From contig JAOWBW010001623.1 of assembly GCA_026119855.1 (NCBI GenBank), forward strand, positions 62,001-126,000: a stretch of DNA of 64,000 nucleotides. Reading direction: 5' to 3'. The translations under genes and the position numbers were made by a program. This document shows positions 43,075-54,314 of this stretch, in pieces (position 1 is the stretch's first letter; each line of letters opens with the position of its first letter). Source of the DNA: Campanula takesimana. Lineage: Eukaryota; Streptophyta; Magnoliopsida; Asterales; Campanulaceae. The notes under the pieces were generated by a model, which was not told where the DNA came from, searched no databases, and was given only the letters and a program-made list of their open reading frames with translations.

Positions 43075-45867
43075 TGTCACGACCCGAAAACTAAGCTCTA
43101 TTTTATTGGTAATAAATATTTATTATTTATTTATTTGCTTATTTATTTATTTAAGTTATTATTTATGTAAATAGTTATGTGTGCATTATATGTTTCATAA
43201 TAATTATGCCTAGCATTTTATTTGGGTCATTTGAGTTAGTGTGGAAATATTGGGTCTTAATTGTTAGTAGGGAGTGTAAGTATTTTGAGTAGTGTAGGGG
43301 AGGGGCCCTAAGTGCAACATTTTGAAATAATTTCCCTACTTCCCCCTCCTTCCCTCACCTCCTCCCTCACTCTCTTCCCATCTCCCTCCCAGCAAAATCT
43401 CTCTCTCTCTAGGTTGTGGGTAAGTTTTTTCTCTCTCACTTCTCTCTTCATTTTCTTCATATTCCTCTTGTTATTTCTCATTTCTTAAAACATGAAATGT
43501 GTTTAGATCGTCGATAGGATCGCGTAGAATCAAGAATATTCGAAATCCATCAACTTTGAGAAAATCCGGGTAAGTTACTTTTCCCCCATTTTGATGTTAA
43601 AATGTTCATATCATGTTTATATGATGCTTGAGTTGTTATATTTGAAGTTTGGATGAGTTTAGAATTTATTTGGAATTTATTTGAATTTTGGGTTAAAATG
43701 GTGATTTATGAATGTTGGGTTGATTCTTGATTTTGGTTGATTAAATGTTGTTATAGGAGTCTTTTTAGACTTATAAGTTGTTTGGGCACATTAGTATACT
43801 AGTGGAAATGTTGGATTTTGGTGGAAATGTGTTTTGGGTATAAAAATGGAAGAACCCATGTTGTTCTTCCCGATTTCCAGTAATTCAGAGCATTGGGCGG
43901 CCGCACAAAAATGTATGGGCGACCGCACAACTATCTGAAGGGTTTTGTTCTTGATTTAAGGCTTTTTGGGCGACCGCACAGTCCCTATTGGGCGGCCGCA
44001 CATAACCCCTGAAAGTTTACATTTGTTAACTATTGTGTGATTAAAGAATGCGTTTTGATCCAAACCTTGGGTGTCCTTCTAGTTGACCTTAGTGAACATT
44101 GTAGTACACTCTAGTGATAGAATTGGGTCCTTTGTGATCGAGTTTGTGTTTGAAACTAATTAAGTATTAATTTGGATTTTGGGACACCTTATTGAGGTAT
44201 TGTTGGTTTGACTTATCCTTGTGATGATTATTTGGTATATGTTTGGGCATCTTAAGATGTGTTAGTGATTGTTCCAATCGAATTGATTTTCAAGTGAGTC
44301 TTGGTCTAGGTTTTAGGCGATGTCCTATAGTACCTAGAGGGTTGTTATTGAACACTAAAATGTAGGGTTTAGTTCGGTCGTGATCATGTACTAATAAGGG
44401 TGACCTTTTGGATTCGTTGGGGATGTTTAGAGTTGGTTCGTCATGGACGGAGGTAAAACGTGAATTGGCGATTGGTTAATTACGGTTTGATTAACCTTAA
44501 GGTGTATTCATTCTGACTTCCCACTTTGGAATTTCAGGTGTGATGAGAGGGTTGGGTTCATAGTCCTAGTATATCTTTATGAGTAGATGTTTAGGGTCAT
44601 CTTGGTAATAGTCATTAGGCTGTTTGTGAGCGACCGTTTGGGTTGTGCTCTTTATGAGTAACTTGTGAGTATCATACTTAGGATGTATTTGATACGTGCC
44701 TTGTCTTGGAATCATCTTGTGTTAATGATCTATGTTGTTGTGCTCTTTATGAGAAATTCCGTTTATCGTTGTTGTGCTCTTCATGAGAAACTCTTGTTAT
44801 CGTTGTTGTTAAACTCTTCATGAGTACCCGTTGCATCTTTATGGTGATTATTTGGTATGGTTCCCTACTTTGGAATCCTTAGTTGTTTACCATGCTAGTA
44901 TTTTATTTCTTAGCATGATTGAAAGTCCAGCTGGTTAAATTGTGTATCGAGTCAGGCAATGGATAATGCTATAATGGCACGAGCCAAGTCCAGTATAGCA
45001 TCGCCCATTGGTCCTTCTGTCCTCATCCAGATTGGCCTTGGTTGGGATGAGCTAGCTCCGTTGTGGGTATTCTAGCTAATCGTTTTGGAGCATGACTTTG
45101 TGGCATGGCTCCCGCCCCTTGTGGCACTTTACATTGTTATTGGTTCCGGTACCGGGTTTCTCTTCAGCTTTTATGCTACTATGAAGATGGATTGTGTGAT
45201 TGATGGGTTGATTGGTCGCTTCTGACCGGAGATTCCTCTTCAGCTTTCATGCTATTATGAAGATGATGAATAGTTGGTTATTGAAGCTGCGCAGCGACCT
45301 TTATTTGGTTCTTTCTGTTGGGAAACCTTGGCTAATATCCTTTGTTATGTGTTTACTTTCCGCTGCTATCTGTTGACTGTTAATTGTTACGTGCTATGTG
45401 ATATTTATCATTGTTTATTGCTTATTGCATCAAAGCATGTCATGTAGTTGCATTAGTAACTTACTGAGATTTATTCTCACCCCGTTTCTTGTTTCAAATT
45501 GTTTTCCTTAACCCCCCCCCCCAGGAGGAAAATGATTAGGATTCGCGGTTCGAGGAGGACGTCGAGAGGATTGAGATTTTGGGGCAGGTTGTTATAGATC
45601 GGTTTACATTATCTAAATGTATAACCTTTTGGGGATAGTTTTACCACTATTGACGTCATTAAGAATTGTAATATTTTGTATCTTTGGTGTGAGCTTGTGG
45701 AGCTTACACTAGTTGTTTTATGGTGTTGTTAAACTTGGATTTTCCAAACCTTGTATTATCACCTTTTGGTATTAAATGGAAATTTTAACTTCGGTATTTT
45801 GGAGTTTATTGTTAGAGTCGACGTCCAGCTCGCGGTCCCGGGGCCCGCGGGGTCCGGGGTCGCGACA
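43075..45867. mobile_element. Solo LTR (2793 bp), probably Ty3/Gypsy
   Basis: Starts TGTCACGACCCG, ends GGGTCGCGACA (TG...CA, inverted ends) and has a perfect 5-bp duplication GTTTA at 43070-43074 and 45868-45872. There is no primer site, tract or coding region inside. The ends and the TAACTTACTGAGATTTATTC..CTCACCCC block near 45460 resemble Tekay/Del-type Gypsy LTRs (family knowledge, moderate). A cluster of four GGGCG(G/A)CCGCACA motifs is at 43895-44002. Confidence 0.85.
43895..44002. repeat. Cluster of four GGGCGRCCGCACA motifs in the solo LTR
   Basis: Copies at about 43895, 43917, 43968 and 43990, in AT-rich surroundings and evenly paired (22-bp spacing in each pair). Comparable in layout to the palindrome cluster in the Copia LTR. 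Confidence 0.85.
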
Positions 45868-45872
45868 GTTTA

Positions 45873-46111
45873 TGTAGGGTAGAAACCGAACTTACTCGGT
45901 TTGGTAACGGTTTTGGCATGAAACCGAGCCAAACCGAGCCGAGCTCACCCCTATTGGAAAGTGAGAGCTCACCCGATATTTTGCAAAAGTTAAAGTAGAG
46001 TGAAACCAAACAAGTCCACACCTCACCTTAGTACATTGATTAACCCCTTTATGGAAAGTTGGAATAAGTTGATATACTTTTCTTACCGCATTTTGTTATG
46101 CTTACTTTTTA
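45873..46111. other. Rest of host repeat and copy B backbone
   Basis: 45955-46098 matches 35001-35154 of copy A. 46090-46098 is the empty site of the MULE at 35155. 46103-46111 (TACTTTTTA) is the left duplication of the next element. Confidence 0.7.
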
Positions 46112-47328
46112 GAAGGAGGTCTCCTGTTCAACAGTTTTACCGTGCGACAGACAGGAGCCACCTTCTTCTTTTCTTTCTTTCTTTCTTTCTTTCTTTTTTT
46201 TTTTTTTTTGCCACCCCTACCTTTTTTTTTTCCCCAACAAAATTAACACTTATTATAACGAAATGTAAATTTTTTTATTTTCAAATGTAACACTTTTTTT
46301 TTCTTTTCAAAATGTACCACAATTTTGCTGCAATAGATTAAAGTTAACATAAAGATTCACAACTAAACTAATGTCACACTTTTTATAAAGGAATGTAACA
46401 CTATTTTTTTCAAATGTAACACTTTTTTTTTTCAAAATGTACCCCAATTTTGCTGCAATAGATTAAAAATAACATAAAGATTGACAACTAAACCAATATC
46501 ACACTTTTTATAAAGGAATGTAACACTCTGTTTTTCAAATGTAACACTTTTTTTTTGTTTCAAAATTAACATAAGATTAACAAACTAAACTAATGTTACA
46601 TTTTATAAAAAATGAATGTAACATTTTTTTTATCTAAATTGTAACAGCTTATATTCTTAAATGTAACATTATATCTTAAATGTAACATTTTTTTATTGAG
46701 AAAGTAACAATTGAAATGCAACTCGATTATATATATGAATTTCTACTCTTTTTTTAAAGAAGAAAAGTAACATTTACTAAATAAAAATGTTACATTCATC
46801 TATATAAAAAAAATTATAATTATATATTCACTTTGTTACACTTGAAATATTACTTTTTCTAACCACAACAACTATCAAAATAATTTATTTATTTTTTGTA
46901 AAATTGTTGTTACATTTGACAGTAAAAGTGTTACTTTTTGAATATGAAACTGTTACTTTTATTAGAATAGAGTGTTACATCTCTGCTGATAAGCAACTCA
47001 AAATTTTTGTGTGTAAAAAAATATGTTTTTTTTAAAAAAAATAAAAAATAAAATCAAACCATATCATGACCTATATAGTTTTGTTCGTCTCGTCGAGACG
47101 AACACAACGTTTTTTTTTTTTTTTTTTAAAACCGACTTATAAATCTCAAGATATAGCATTTTAAAGTTATTGGGGCTTTTTTATTTTTAAGGAAGACACG
47201 TGTCGCGATCTGGGAAGAGAGAGGGCTGGATCTGGCCATCGGCTGTAGCGGATTAGGCGGCTACGAGAAGCAGCGGAACAAATCAAGGTTGCCGCACATG
47301 GTGCGGCGGTTGCAGCCAAGAATTTGTC
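46112..47328. mobile_element. Half foldback element (TGTAACA words), 9-bp duplication
   Basis: Perfect nonamer duplication TACTTTTTA at 46103-46111 and 47329-47337; copy A has the empty site (~37309). The word AATGTAACA recurs through 46220-46740 and its inverse through 46760-46990. The right module (47075-47170: ACCATATCATGACCTATATAG, CGTCTCGTCGAGACGAAC, ATATAGCATTTTAAAGTTAT) matches 40990-41115; the left module is missing, replaced by (TTTC)n and poly-T. The ends show no clear inverted repeat. The duplication length suggests Mutator-type movement. Confidence 0.7.
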
Positions 47329-47337
47329 TACTTTTTA

Positions 47338-48749
47338 TACTATAAATTTCTTGAACAAATATATATTCGAATGGTAGAATAAAATAAAAACTATTGATGT
47401 ACACTTGTGTGTAAGGACCAATCTAATATTTTATTTAATACAAAATAATATAACAACGAATATAAATTATATTAAAATTGAAATCAAAATAAACCTGGAG
47501 ATACAACACAAATTGATTGATTAAATAGATGGTTGAATAGAGGCCTGCTATGCAGTGTCTTAAGACAAAATTTCGTCTTCAGATGTTTGTCTTGAGGATG
47601 CAAGTATTCGGAATGAGTTCTTACACAAGAACCTGTTCCCTGTCAAATCTACTTTATGCTTTCAGAATAGATAGAAAGAGGAAGAAGGTGATGGAATTTT
47701 TCTGTGTCTTCAATACACACTCTGATGATGATTTTATAGGCAGTCAAAGTTTGAATCTTAAACATACATGATTTTTCAGACAAAACTGCCTAAGCAGTTG
47801 CAATTGTCTGAAAGACAGTTATTTTCAAAATCTGTGTCTAAAAAGACATTATCTGTTTATATCCAAAAAAATAATATTTATAAGTAATATTATAATTGTT
47901 AACATTACTAAATAAAAATTAATTAGATCAGGAGACCGCAAGAATAATTTATATATATTTATATATTTTTGTGTTACTTTGTTATCTAAATGTAAGAGTC
48001 ATTCATATAAAGAACCTGTTTTACACTAAAAGATGTGTAACTTGTTTTACCTTAAGAGATTTTGTTTTACATTAAGTGATCAAAACAAGTTTTACACTAA
48101 AACGAGTGTAAAACAAGTTTTTCTCAAGATTTTCACAAACTTAATCTTATTTTTCAAAAATAAAATCGTCTCGAGAAAATATTGTTCCTTGATAACGTTT
48201 TTATTTCTATTCGTCATTATACTCCCTACATTATAAAATGGTATGTTGTTTTCTTCTTTGACAAGAAATACATGTTGAGGAGGAATTATCGTTTACAAAT
48301 ATTTATCACGTTAATATTATCAAATAAGAATCTTTGCCCTTGTGTACGGCCAGTTATCATAACATTAGTATTAATTCGTAAAATATGTCTTGTATAAGAA
48401 TTTAATTATTTTGATAATTTGATTATTTCAGCGACAAATGAGTTTTTTTACATGTATTAATCACATTTCATAATATGCGCGAAGAACTACAAAATGAGAT
48501 GCATTTTGAAATAAATGAAATTGACAATAGTCAGTGGCGGCGAGACTATAATTTTTTATTTCAAATAGGGTCAAGATCATTTTGAATACTATGAGATAAT
48601 ATGGTGTAATAGAACACCTGATTTTTTTATTTTTATTTTTGTTTCAAAGGGAAAAAATTAATATATAGTGTTATTTCTTTTGAGTGCAAAAAGGAATAAA
48701 AATATAATTTTAATAATAAAAATCAATTTATTCAAAATTTCCTAGTGCA
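47338..48749. other. Copy B backbone, no gene seen
   Basis: Aligns with 37308-37408 and 38216-39510 of copy A. A conserved small frame at 47550-47771 is not supported as coding. GTTTTACACTAAAA words recur at 48018-48110. Confidence 0.6.
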
Positions 48750-48765
48750 AAATTAGAGTATCCTA

Positions 48766-48894
48766 GCAAAAGGGTTTGTGCCCAAGCGGCATCTTGAGCA
48801 GGTTTAAATCTCTCTGTCGTATAGGTTTTGAGTTCGATTCCCTTTTCTTTCTGACTAAAATTGAAATGGGTGGTTTAGGATTTCGAAAAAATAT
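48766..48894 (+). mobile_element. tRNA-derived SINE, ~129 bp
   Basis: Perfect 16-bp duplication AAATTAGAGTATCCTA at 48750-48765 and 48895-48910. Inside, TGTGCCCAAGCGGC resembles a pol III A box and GAGTTCGATTCCC a B box about 45 bases later, in tRNA-like spacing; the 3' end is A-rich (GAAAAAATAT). Copy A lacks it. It does not fold as a full tRNA gene. Confidence 0.75.
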
Positions 48895-48910
48895 AAATTA
48901 GAGTATCCTA

Positions 48911-49493
48911 AAAAGAAAGTGAAAATTTGGAGAAAAACTTATTTTACACCCGTTTTAGTGTAAAACGTGTTTTTATCCCTTAATGTAAAACAAATATAAA
49001 ACAAGTTTTACACATATCTTAGTGTAAACTAGGCTTTTCATAAGACTGACTCAAAAAGAAAATGATGGGATAATGTTAAGGGCCCAACATAAAGTGAAAT
49101 TCTGTTATAGCTCATAGGCAATTTGAAGGCCCCGTTTGTATGACCATGGACACTAGGCCCAGTCTGTTGCAACCCAGTCGGCCAATTTTTGAGCTAAAAC
49201 TTGGTTTTTTTGTGCCCAAAGAATCACCAATGCCGAGTCCACATCCCTCCCACCTACTGTCCAACCAATTAGTAGGCCTATGGGAGTATGGGTGACTATT
49301 TTTAGAAAACTTGAAATTTTGATAATTTTTTTTTCCATCTCAAAATAAATATTGTATCATTTTTTTAAAAATAAAATAAAACAATTTTTTGCAATTTTTT
49401 CGTCACAATCTTTTTCTCAATTCATTATATATTTACAAAATTAGAAATTTAGTAAGTAAATAGCAAATATCTTTACATACCTTTGTTACTAAT
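48911..49493. other. Copy B backbone up to the Tat element
   Basis: Contains more GTTTTACAC / GTGTAAAAC words (48935-49030) and, from 49195, the block shared with 41320-41640. 49489-49493 (CTAAT) is the left duplication of the LTR element. Confidence 0.6.
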
Positions 49494-50904
49494 TGTAGAT
49501 ACCCCGGGAAAACCACAACTTGGCTAGAGCGGTGGAAGGTTTCTAAGATGTCTAACTTGTTTTAATTTGTAGAGTCACCACCTATGTTATTATGGGAACA
49601 TAAGAAAAACCTAAAGAAATAACCTAATTTTATATACAAAACCAGAGATTCGGGAAGAGAAGGGTTTGGGGGTTAGGTGACGGAGTGAGAAGTACTTAGG
49701 GCTTGTTTGGTAGAGCGGCGCGTTCAAAACGCTTGGAAAAAGAATCAGCGTTTTGCTAATTAAGCGTCTCAATGGAGAGTTTTTCAGTGGAGCTTTTAAA
49801 AAATCTTAGCTATTTTTTGCCGCTCCAAATAGTAGCGTAAAAAAAAAAGCTCCGTTTTGAAAAATCTCAGATTTTGAAACTGTGCACCAGACGAGCCCTT
49901 AATCACCCACTCCACCCCGCTTACGCGGGTCTTGCTACTATTGGTGTTCTAATACTAAATGTCCTTATTTTAATATGAGAAAAGTGCTAACAATTATAAT
50001 GTAAAGAATAGGGGAATTGCAAAGGGAAATAAAAGAGAATTATTTTATATATTAATTTATGCTAAAGATTACAATAAGAGAAGAATAGTAAATTGAAGTA
50101 AAGATTGAAATGTAGGGAGATGACCTTAACCAACTTTAATGCAGTAAAGTGGTCATTTAGTCATGTCACAATTGATGGGGATTGCATGCATTGATTAAGA
50201 CAAATAAAATAAGAGAAGAAGAATAAAGTACCTTTTAGAAAATAAGAACTTCAAATCTTGAGTTGGAGATGGAGTTGTTGTAGAGAAATTGTGTGCAACA
50301 CTTTGTGTAGTGTTTTGTAGAGAAATGTTGTTGGGAGAATTTGTGTAGAGTTTAGGTGTAGAGAAAGTTGAAGTCCATTTCTAAGGTAAAAAGAAGGGTT
50401 TTTATAGGTGAAAAAAAGGAGGAAATAAAATTTTCTAACCAATAAGAAAATAAAGAAATTAAATAATAAAGAGAAAATCAAAGTAGAATAAAAAGATATA
50501 TTTTATTTTTAAAGAAAAGGCTAGAAGTGTGGGATTGGGAGTTATGGAATAAAGAGGGATGAACTTGGATGTAAAAAGAGATATTTTGTGATCAAGAAGA
50601 GATGTTGTAAATAAGAAAAGAGAGGGAAAAATAGTGCAATCTGTTACTGCCAAAGTGAGAAGCGCGCGAGTCCTGCTTTAGGGGCGAGACGCGCGCGCAG
50701 CTCACTGGCAGTGCCGGAGGCGCCTGTGGGTGAATATGACAGAATGACAGAAATGACTCTAAAGTTAATTATGTTATGCAGTTTAGTCCAAAACTAACGG
50801 AATCAGTTAGAAACTTAACCGAAGTAACATAAATTAACAAAAATAAGTTAAATAAAAATACTATGTATGCAATCGGGGTGAGAGGTCCAAGGCGGGTGTC
50901 TACA
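49494..50904 (-). repeat. 3' LTR of the Tat element, with a Tourist MITE inside
   Basis: 1411 bp versus 1211 bp for the other LTR; the ~200 bp difference is the MITE at 49701-49900. GC-rich GCGCGCGAG / GAGACGCGCGCGCAG motifs lie at 50660-50730. Confidence 0.9.
49701..49900. mobile_element. Tourist-type (PIF/Harbinger) MITE in the LTR
   Basis: Ends GGGCTTGTTTGGTAGAGCGG and (inverted) GGGCTCGTCTGGTGCACAGT, flanked by TTA on both sides. The other LTR (55676-55690) has the empty site. A truncated relative is at 56765-56938. Confidence 0.8.
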
Positions 50905-53348
50905 GAGCCCCTCGGCGACGTGGATTGCAAAGCAAAACGCGTCGACGAAAGAAAGACAACCGCCGAGGACATCGACAAAGAGAAAGAAAGAAAAGAAGTA
51001 AAGACTCAATGAAAGCAGGAATTTAAAATTGCGAGAGATAGGGGTGCGCTCCCTGTGTGAGCGGCTTTTGTTGATTGATGAGGTGGCATGATCCTTTTGT
51101 AAATCTGTCGGTTGAATCCGTTAGCGAATCCGCTTGATGAACCCGTTAGTGAATCCATTGGATGAGTTCGTTAGTGAACCTTGTTGACGAATCCGTTAGT
51201 GAATCCGCTGAATCCGCTTGATGAATCCGTAGGTGAATCCATTGAATGAGTCCGTTAGTGAACCCTTGCTGACGAATCCGTTAGTGAATCCGTTTGATGA
51301 ATCCGTTGGTGAATCCATTGAATGAGTCCGTTAGTGAACCCTTGTTGACGAATCCGTTTGATGAATCCGTTGGTGAATCCTTTGAATGAGCCCGTTGGTG
51401 AATCCTTATTGACGAATCTGTTAGTGAATCCGTTGGTGAATCCCTTGAATGAGTCCGTTGGTGAACCCTTGTTGACGAATCCGTTAGTGAATCCGTTTGA
51501 TGAATCCATTAGTGAGTCCCTTGAATGAGTCCATTGGTGATTGTTGATGAATCTGTTAGTGAATCCGTTTGATGAATCCGTTAGTGAATCCCTTGAATGA
51601 GTCCGTTGGTGAACCCTTGTTGATGAATCCGTTAGTGAATACGTTTGATGAAGCATAGCCCCTAGGGCTCATTAACTGTCTAATGAAGCAAAAGAAGTTC
51701 TCGTTCTTTGAGTCATCTAGCCCCTAGGGCGTCATCATTTGTCGAGCAATGCAAGAGACTCGTCCTCGTGCGAGGGAACAAGCATAAGAGGACATGGCAA
51801 TAGCTATTCCATTCTCGGGAAGCCTTTCGACATACTTTAGGGGCACATGCTTGAAAACTGAATTACATGTTGTTGCTACTTGTTGTCCAAACCAATTGGC
51901 TCACCGGGGACTATTTGTGCAACCTTGTACCCCTCAATGATGGGCTCATTCTTGGACGGATCTTGGTTACCACGGGCTTTCTTTCACATGAACCCAAAAA
52001 ATAGATATTGCAAGAACAACCTCTCTTATGCCAATAACCCAGAACGACCTTTGATTGTGCCATGTGTTGTCGAGCCTTTTACGATTCTCAAGTCGACTCG
52101 GTGGGGAATTGACTTGCTGGGGAGATTCAATGTAGAACTTGTATTCTTTAGAGTCTGGGGATCTCCATTTCTCTTTCCCTTCTCTCTCTCACTCTCTCAT
52201 TTTTTTATGACGCACCCTATTTTTTTGCCTAGACCGCCCTTTCGGGTTTTCAATCTAGCGGGCATCTCTTTTGTGTCTTCATTTTGACTCGATTAATGAG
52301 GAAGTGTGCATTGACTCTAGCTGAGGATGAGAGACATCTGATTTTGCAGTGGAGACCTTTTTGTCACTAATGATGAGTGACATTGACTTGACTAGGGAAG
52401 TAGCCCCTAGTATTGACATGTATTTTTGTTTATTGAATGACTCAGGAAGGCAAGTAAGTCATTAAGAGAGAAGAGAAGGAAAAACCCAATTTGATTGCAA
52501 GAAACTGGGAGTATCGTTGAAAGATAAGAAGCCTCTAGACTCGATAAGTAACGCAAAGTGATTCCAAATCTAAGAAAGTTGTTCAATCTTGAGGTGATTA
52601 ATTCATTGGCAAATGACTCGTACAAAGATGTCTTGACAAGTTCGAGATGAAGGCCAATCACCATAACGCACTAGGGCTAAACATATCTTCTTTCTTGCAC
52701 GAGACCGGACCCGCAGGTTGCCTACGTTCCTCCAGTGTAGAGGCTCAGGTCACCGTAGTTCTTGTGAATGCTCCTTCGTCGTGAGGATTTGTTGCTGTTG
52801 CTTCGTCCTTGGAAAATGATATTGATCTTTTGTACTTCTTTGATTGAGGGGGATTTTTATTTATTTTTATTTTTTTAGTGCTCTAACTTTTGCCTAGGTT
52901 GTTTTGAAGATTCAACCTAGCGAGCCATTTTTTTTTAACCCCCTTTTGAAACATTGCTTGGTATTTCTCCATGGTTGTTGCTCCACCTTTGTTTGGCGCT
53001 TGATGTCTTGGATTTGTCGTTGATGTTGTTGCCTTCGTCACGATGTTTAGCCCCTAGGCGTTCAAGTGATGGCCTTCACTCTAAAACTTGTTTAGACATC
53101 TTTTCATCATTTTCCCAAGAATTAAATTGAACAACTTGGAAGAGTGTATGAGGACAAGAACGACTTTCATTTATTGAAGACCGACTCAAACTTTGACATG
53201 GGACGAGAGAAAACTTGAATGCACACTTAAGAGGACTTTGACTTTTTTTTTTCTTTTTTTTATTCCTATTACTAGGTGGAGAAAGAGAAACGGAGGTTGC
53301 TGTCGTCGTCCCCCATGTCGTTGTAGTCTTCCATGTCACTACATTCTT
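50905..53348. other. Tat element interior between gag and 3' LTR, without pol
   Basis: Apart from the minisatellite there are four copies of TAGCCCCTAG(G) (near 51656, 51719, 52401, 53048), each a CCCCTAGGG-like palindrome. No polymerase motif is seen on the minus strand. The plus-strand frame at 51880-52287 has no credible product. Confidence 0.6.
51090..51655. repeat. Minisatellite in the 3' untranslated part of the Tat element
   Basis: GAATCCGTTAGTGAATCCGT, TTTGATGAATCCGTTGGTGA, TTGAATGAGTCCGTT and GAACCCTTGTTGACGAATCC recur in order about seven times (higher-order unit ~75-90 bp built from ~15-bp GAATCCGTT words). The minus-strand open frame here (51656-51255) only reflects the repeat. 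Confidence 0.9.
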
Positions 53349-54314
53349 CTATGTCGTTGCTCGGATTGCTCGGGAACCCTTCGTCGCTGAAGCTTGTCTC
53401 ATAGGAGGACTCGGCCACTTCTTGGAGCAAATTGTCAACTCTAATTCCCGCATCATACATGCTTGCAAAATCCGGATAAAAGGCCCACTAAGATGAGTTC
53501 GGTGGTCCAAAGTCAAACATTTCAAGAAGATGTCCATTTGTTCCTTCATTGAGGGCCTATCCACAATCTCGGCTAACTTGTCATTCCAACGGCGATAAAA
53601 GTCCCCAAATGATTCATTGCCCTCTTGCATGGTGTTCTCCAATTCTTTCTTCGTGGGACGGTGCATGTAATTGCCTTCATATTGTGACTTAAAGGCAAGC
53701 ATAGCGGTATCCCAATTGAGTCGGGTGGAAACCGGGAGACCCATATACCAATCTTTTGCGACCCCATCAAGAGTGAGTAGGAAGCATTGTGCCATTATTT
53801 GATGAGACACTTTCTTCGGTAGCATGGCCCAAATGTAGGAGTCGATGTGAGCATCGGGACAAGAGTTTCCCTTGAACTTGCCAATATCGGGCATCTTGAA
53901 TTTCTCAGGAAGGGCCACCATACTGCTCATGAGAAGAGAAGCTTGATGGAGATCGGAACTTGGGCCTTTGTTCAAATTTAGCCCACTAAAACGTTGGTCA
54001 ATGTATGCCATGAGAGTGTTGACCAAACTGTTATCAATGCTTTGGACCATTTTTCCTTCATTCGTGAGCTCCTTCAATTGGTTCTCGAGCTTAAAAAATT
54101 CTTTCTTATGGGCCATTCTCTCATGCTTGAGATGGGCTTGCCACAAATTATCCTTGCGTCGGGCATTCTCGGCGAGTGCATCAATTTGTCCTTTCAGTGC
54201 TTTGATCATGTTGGCTATATCCTTGTTGGACCGGGAAAGATTGTCACCGTTGTTGTTGCTGTCGGAAGCCATTGGACCTATTTGAAAAACACGGTTGATC
54301 TTAGGATGGCCCAC
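53276..54314 (-). CDS. Gag-like protein of the Tat element
   Basis: The open frame from 54314 to 53349 encodes 321 residues; the natural start may be the inner MASDSNNNGD near 54272. An N-terminal coiled-coil-like, charged region (KALKGQIDALAENARRKD, KKEFFKLENQLKELTNEGK) is followed at ~135-285 by a retrotransposon gag domain: LPEKFKMPDIGKFKGNSCPD, FLLTLDGVAKDWYMGLPVS, W-x-x-x-x-x-AFKSQYEGNY, FGDFYRRWNDKLAE. After ACM near 53460 another frame (MYDAGIRVDNLLQEVAESS, then acidic) probably continues the protein to 53276, implying one frameshift. No zinc knuckle is visible. Role: capsid-type protein packaging element RNA. Confidence 0.85.

Larger units (their letters stand above)
42987..45953. mobile_element. 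CCGAAACC-word repeat element split by a solo LTR
   Basis: AACCGAATAGCCACCG... on the left and GAAACCGAGCCAAACCGAGC...CACCCCTAT on the right make a short hAT-MITE-like repeat of ACCGAAACC words (42987-43074 plus 45868-45953). It is absent from copy A, where TATGGATGGC continues directly. A solo LTR sits in its middle. Confidence 0.6.
41641..49493 (+). repeat. Segmental duplication copy B
   Basis: Begins CACAATCCTTTTGTCTCAAT, as copy A does at 34775, and follows the same order of backbone blocks. Private insertions: 41867-42975, 42987-45953, 46112-47328 and 48766-48894. The backbone resumes after the Tat element at 56690. Confidence 0.85.

Noticed and set aside
48770..48850. Possible tRNA gene (GGTTCGATTCCC-like B box)
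   Set aside because: No acceptor or anticodon stem; the 16-bp duplication and A-rich end make it a SINE.
51255..51656. 133-residue minus-strand frame with repeated phrases
   Set aside because: A translation of the minisatellite; no start context, domain or codon bias.
52092..52128. RWGIDLLGRF, reminiscent of the integrase motif of Gypsy elements, on the plus strand
   Set aside because: The element codes on the minus strand and nothing around it supports integrase; taken as chance.
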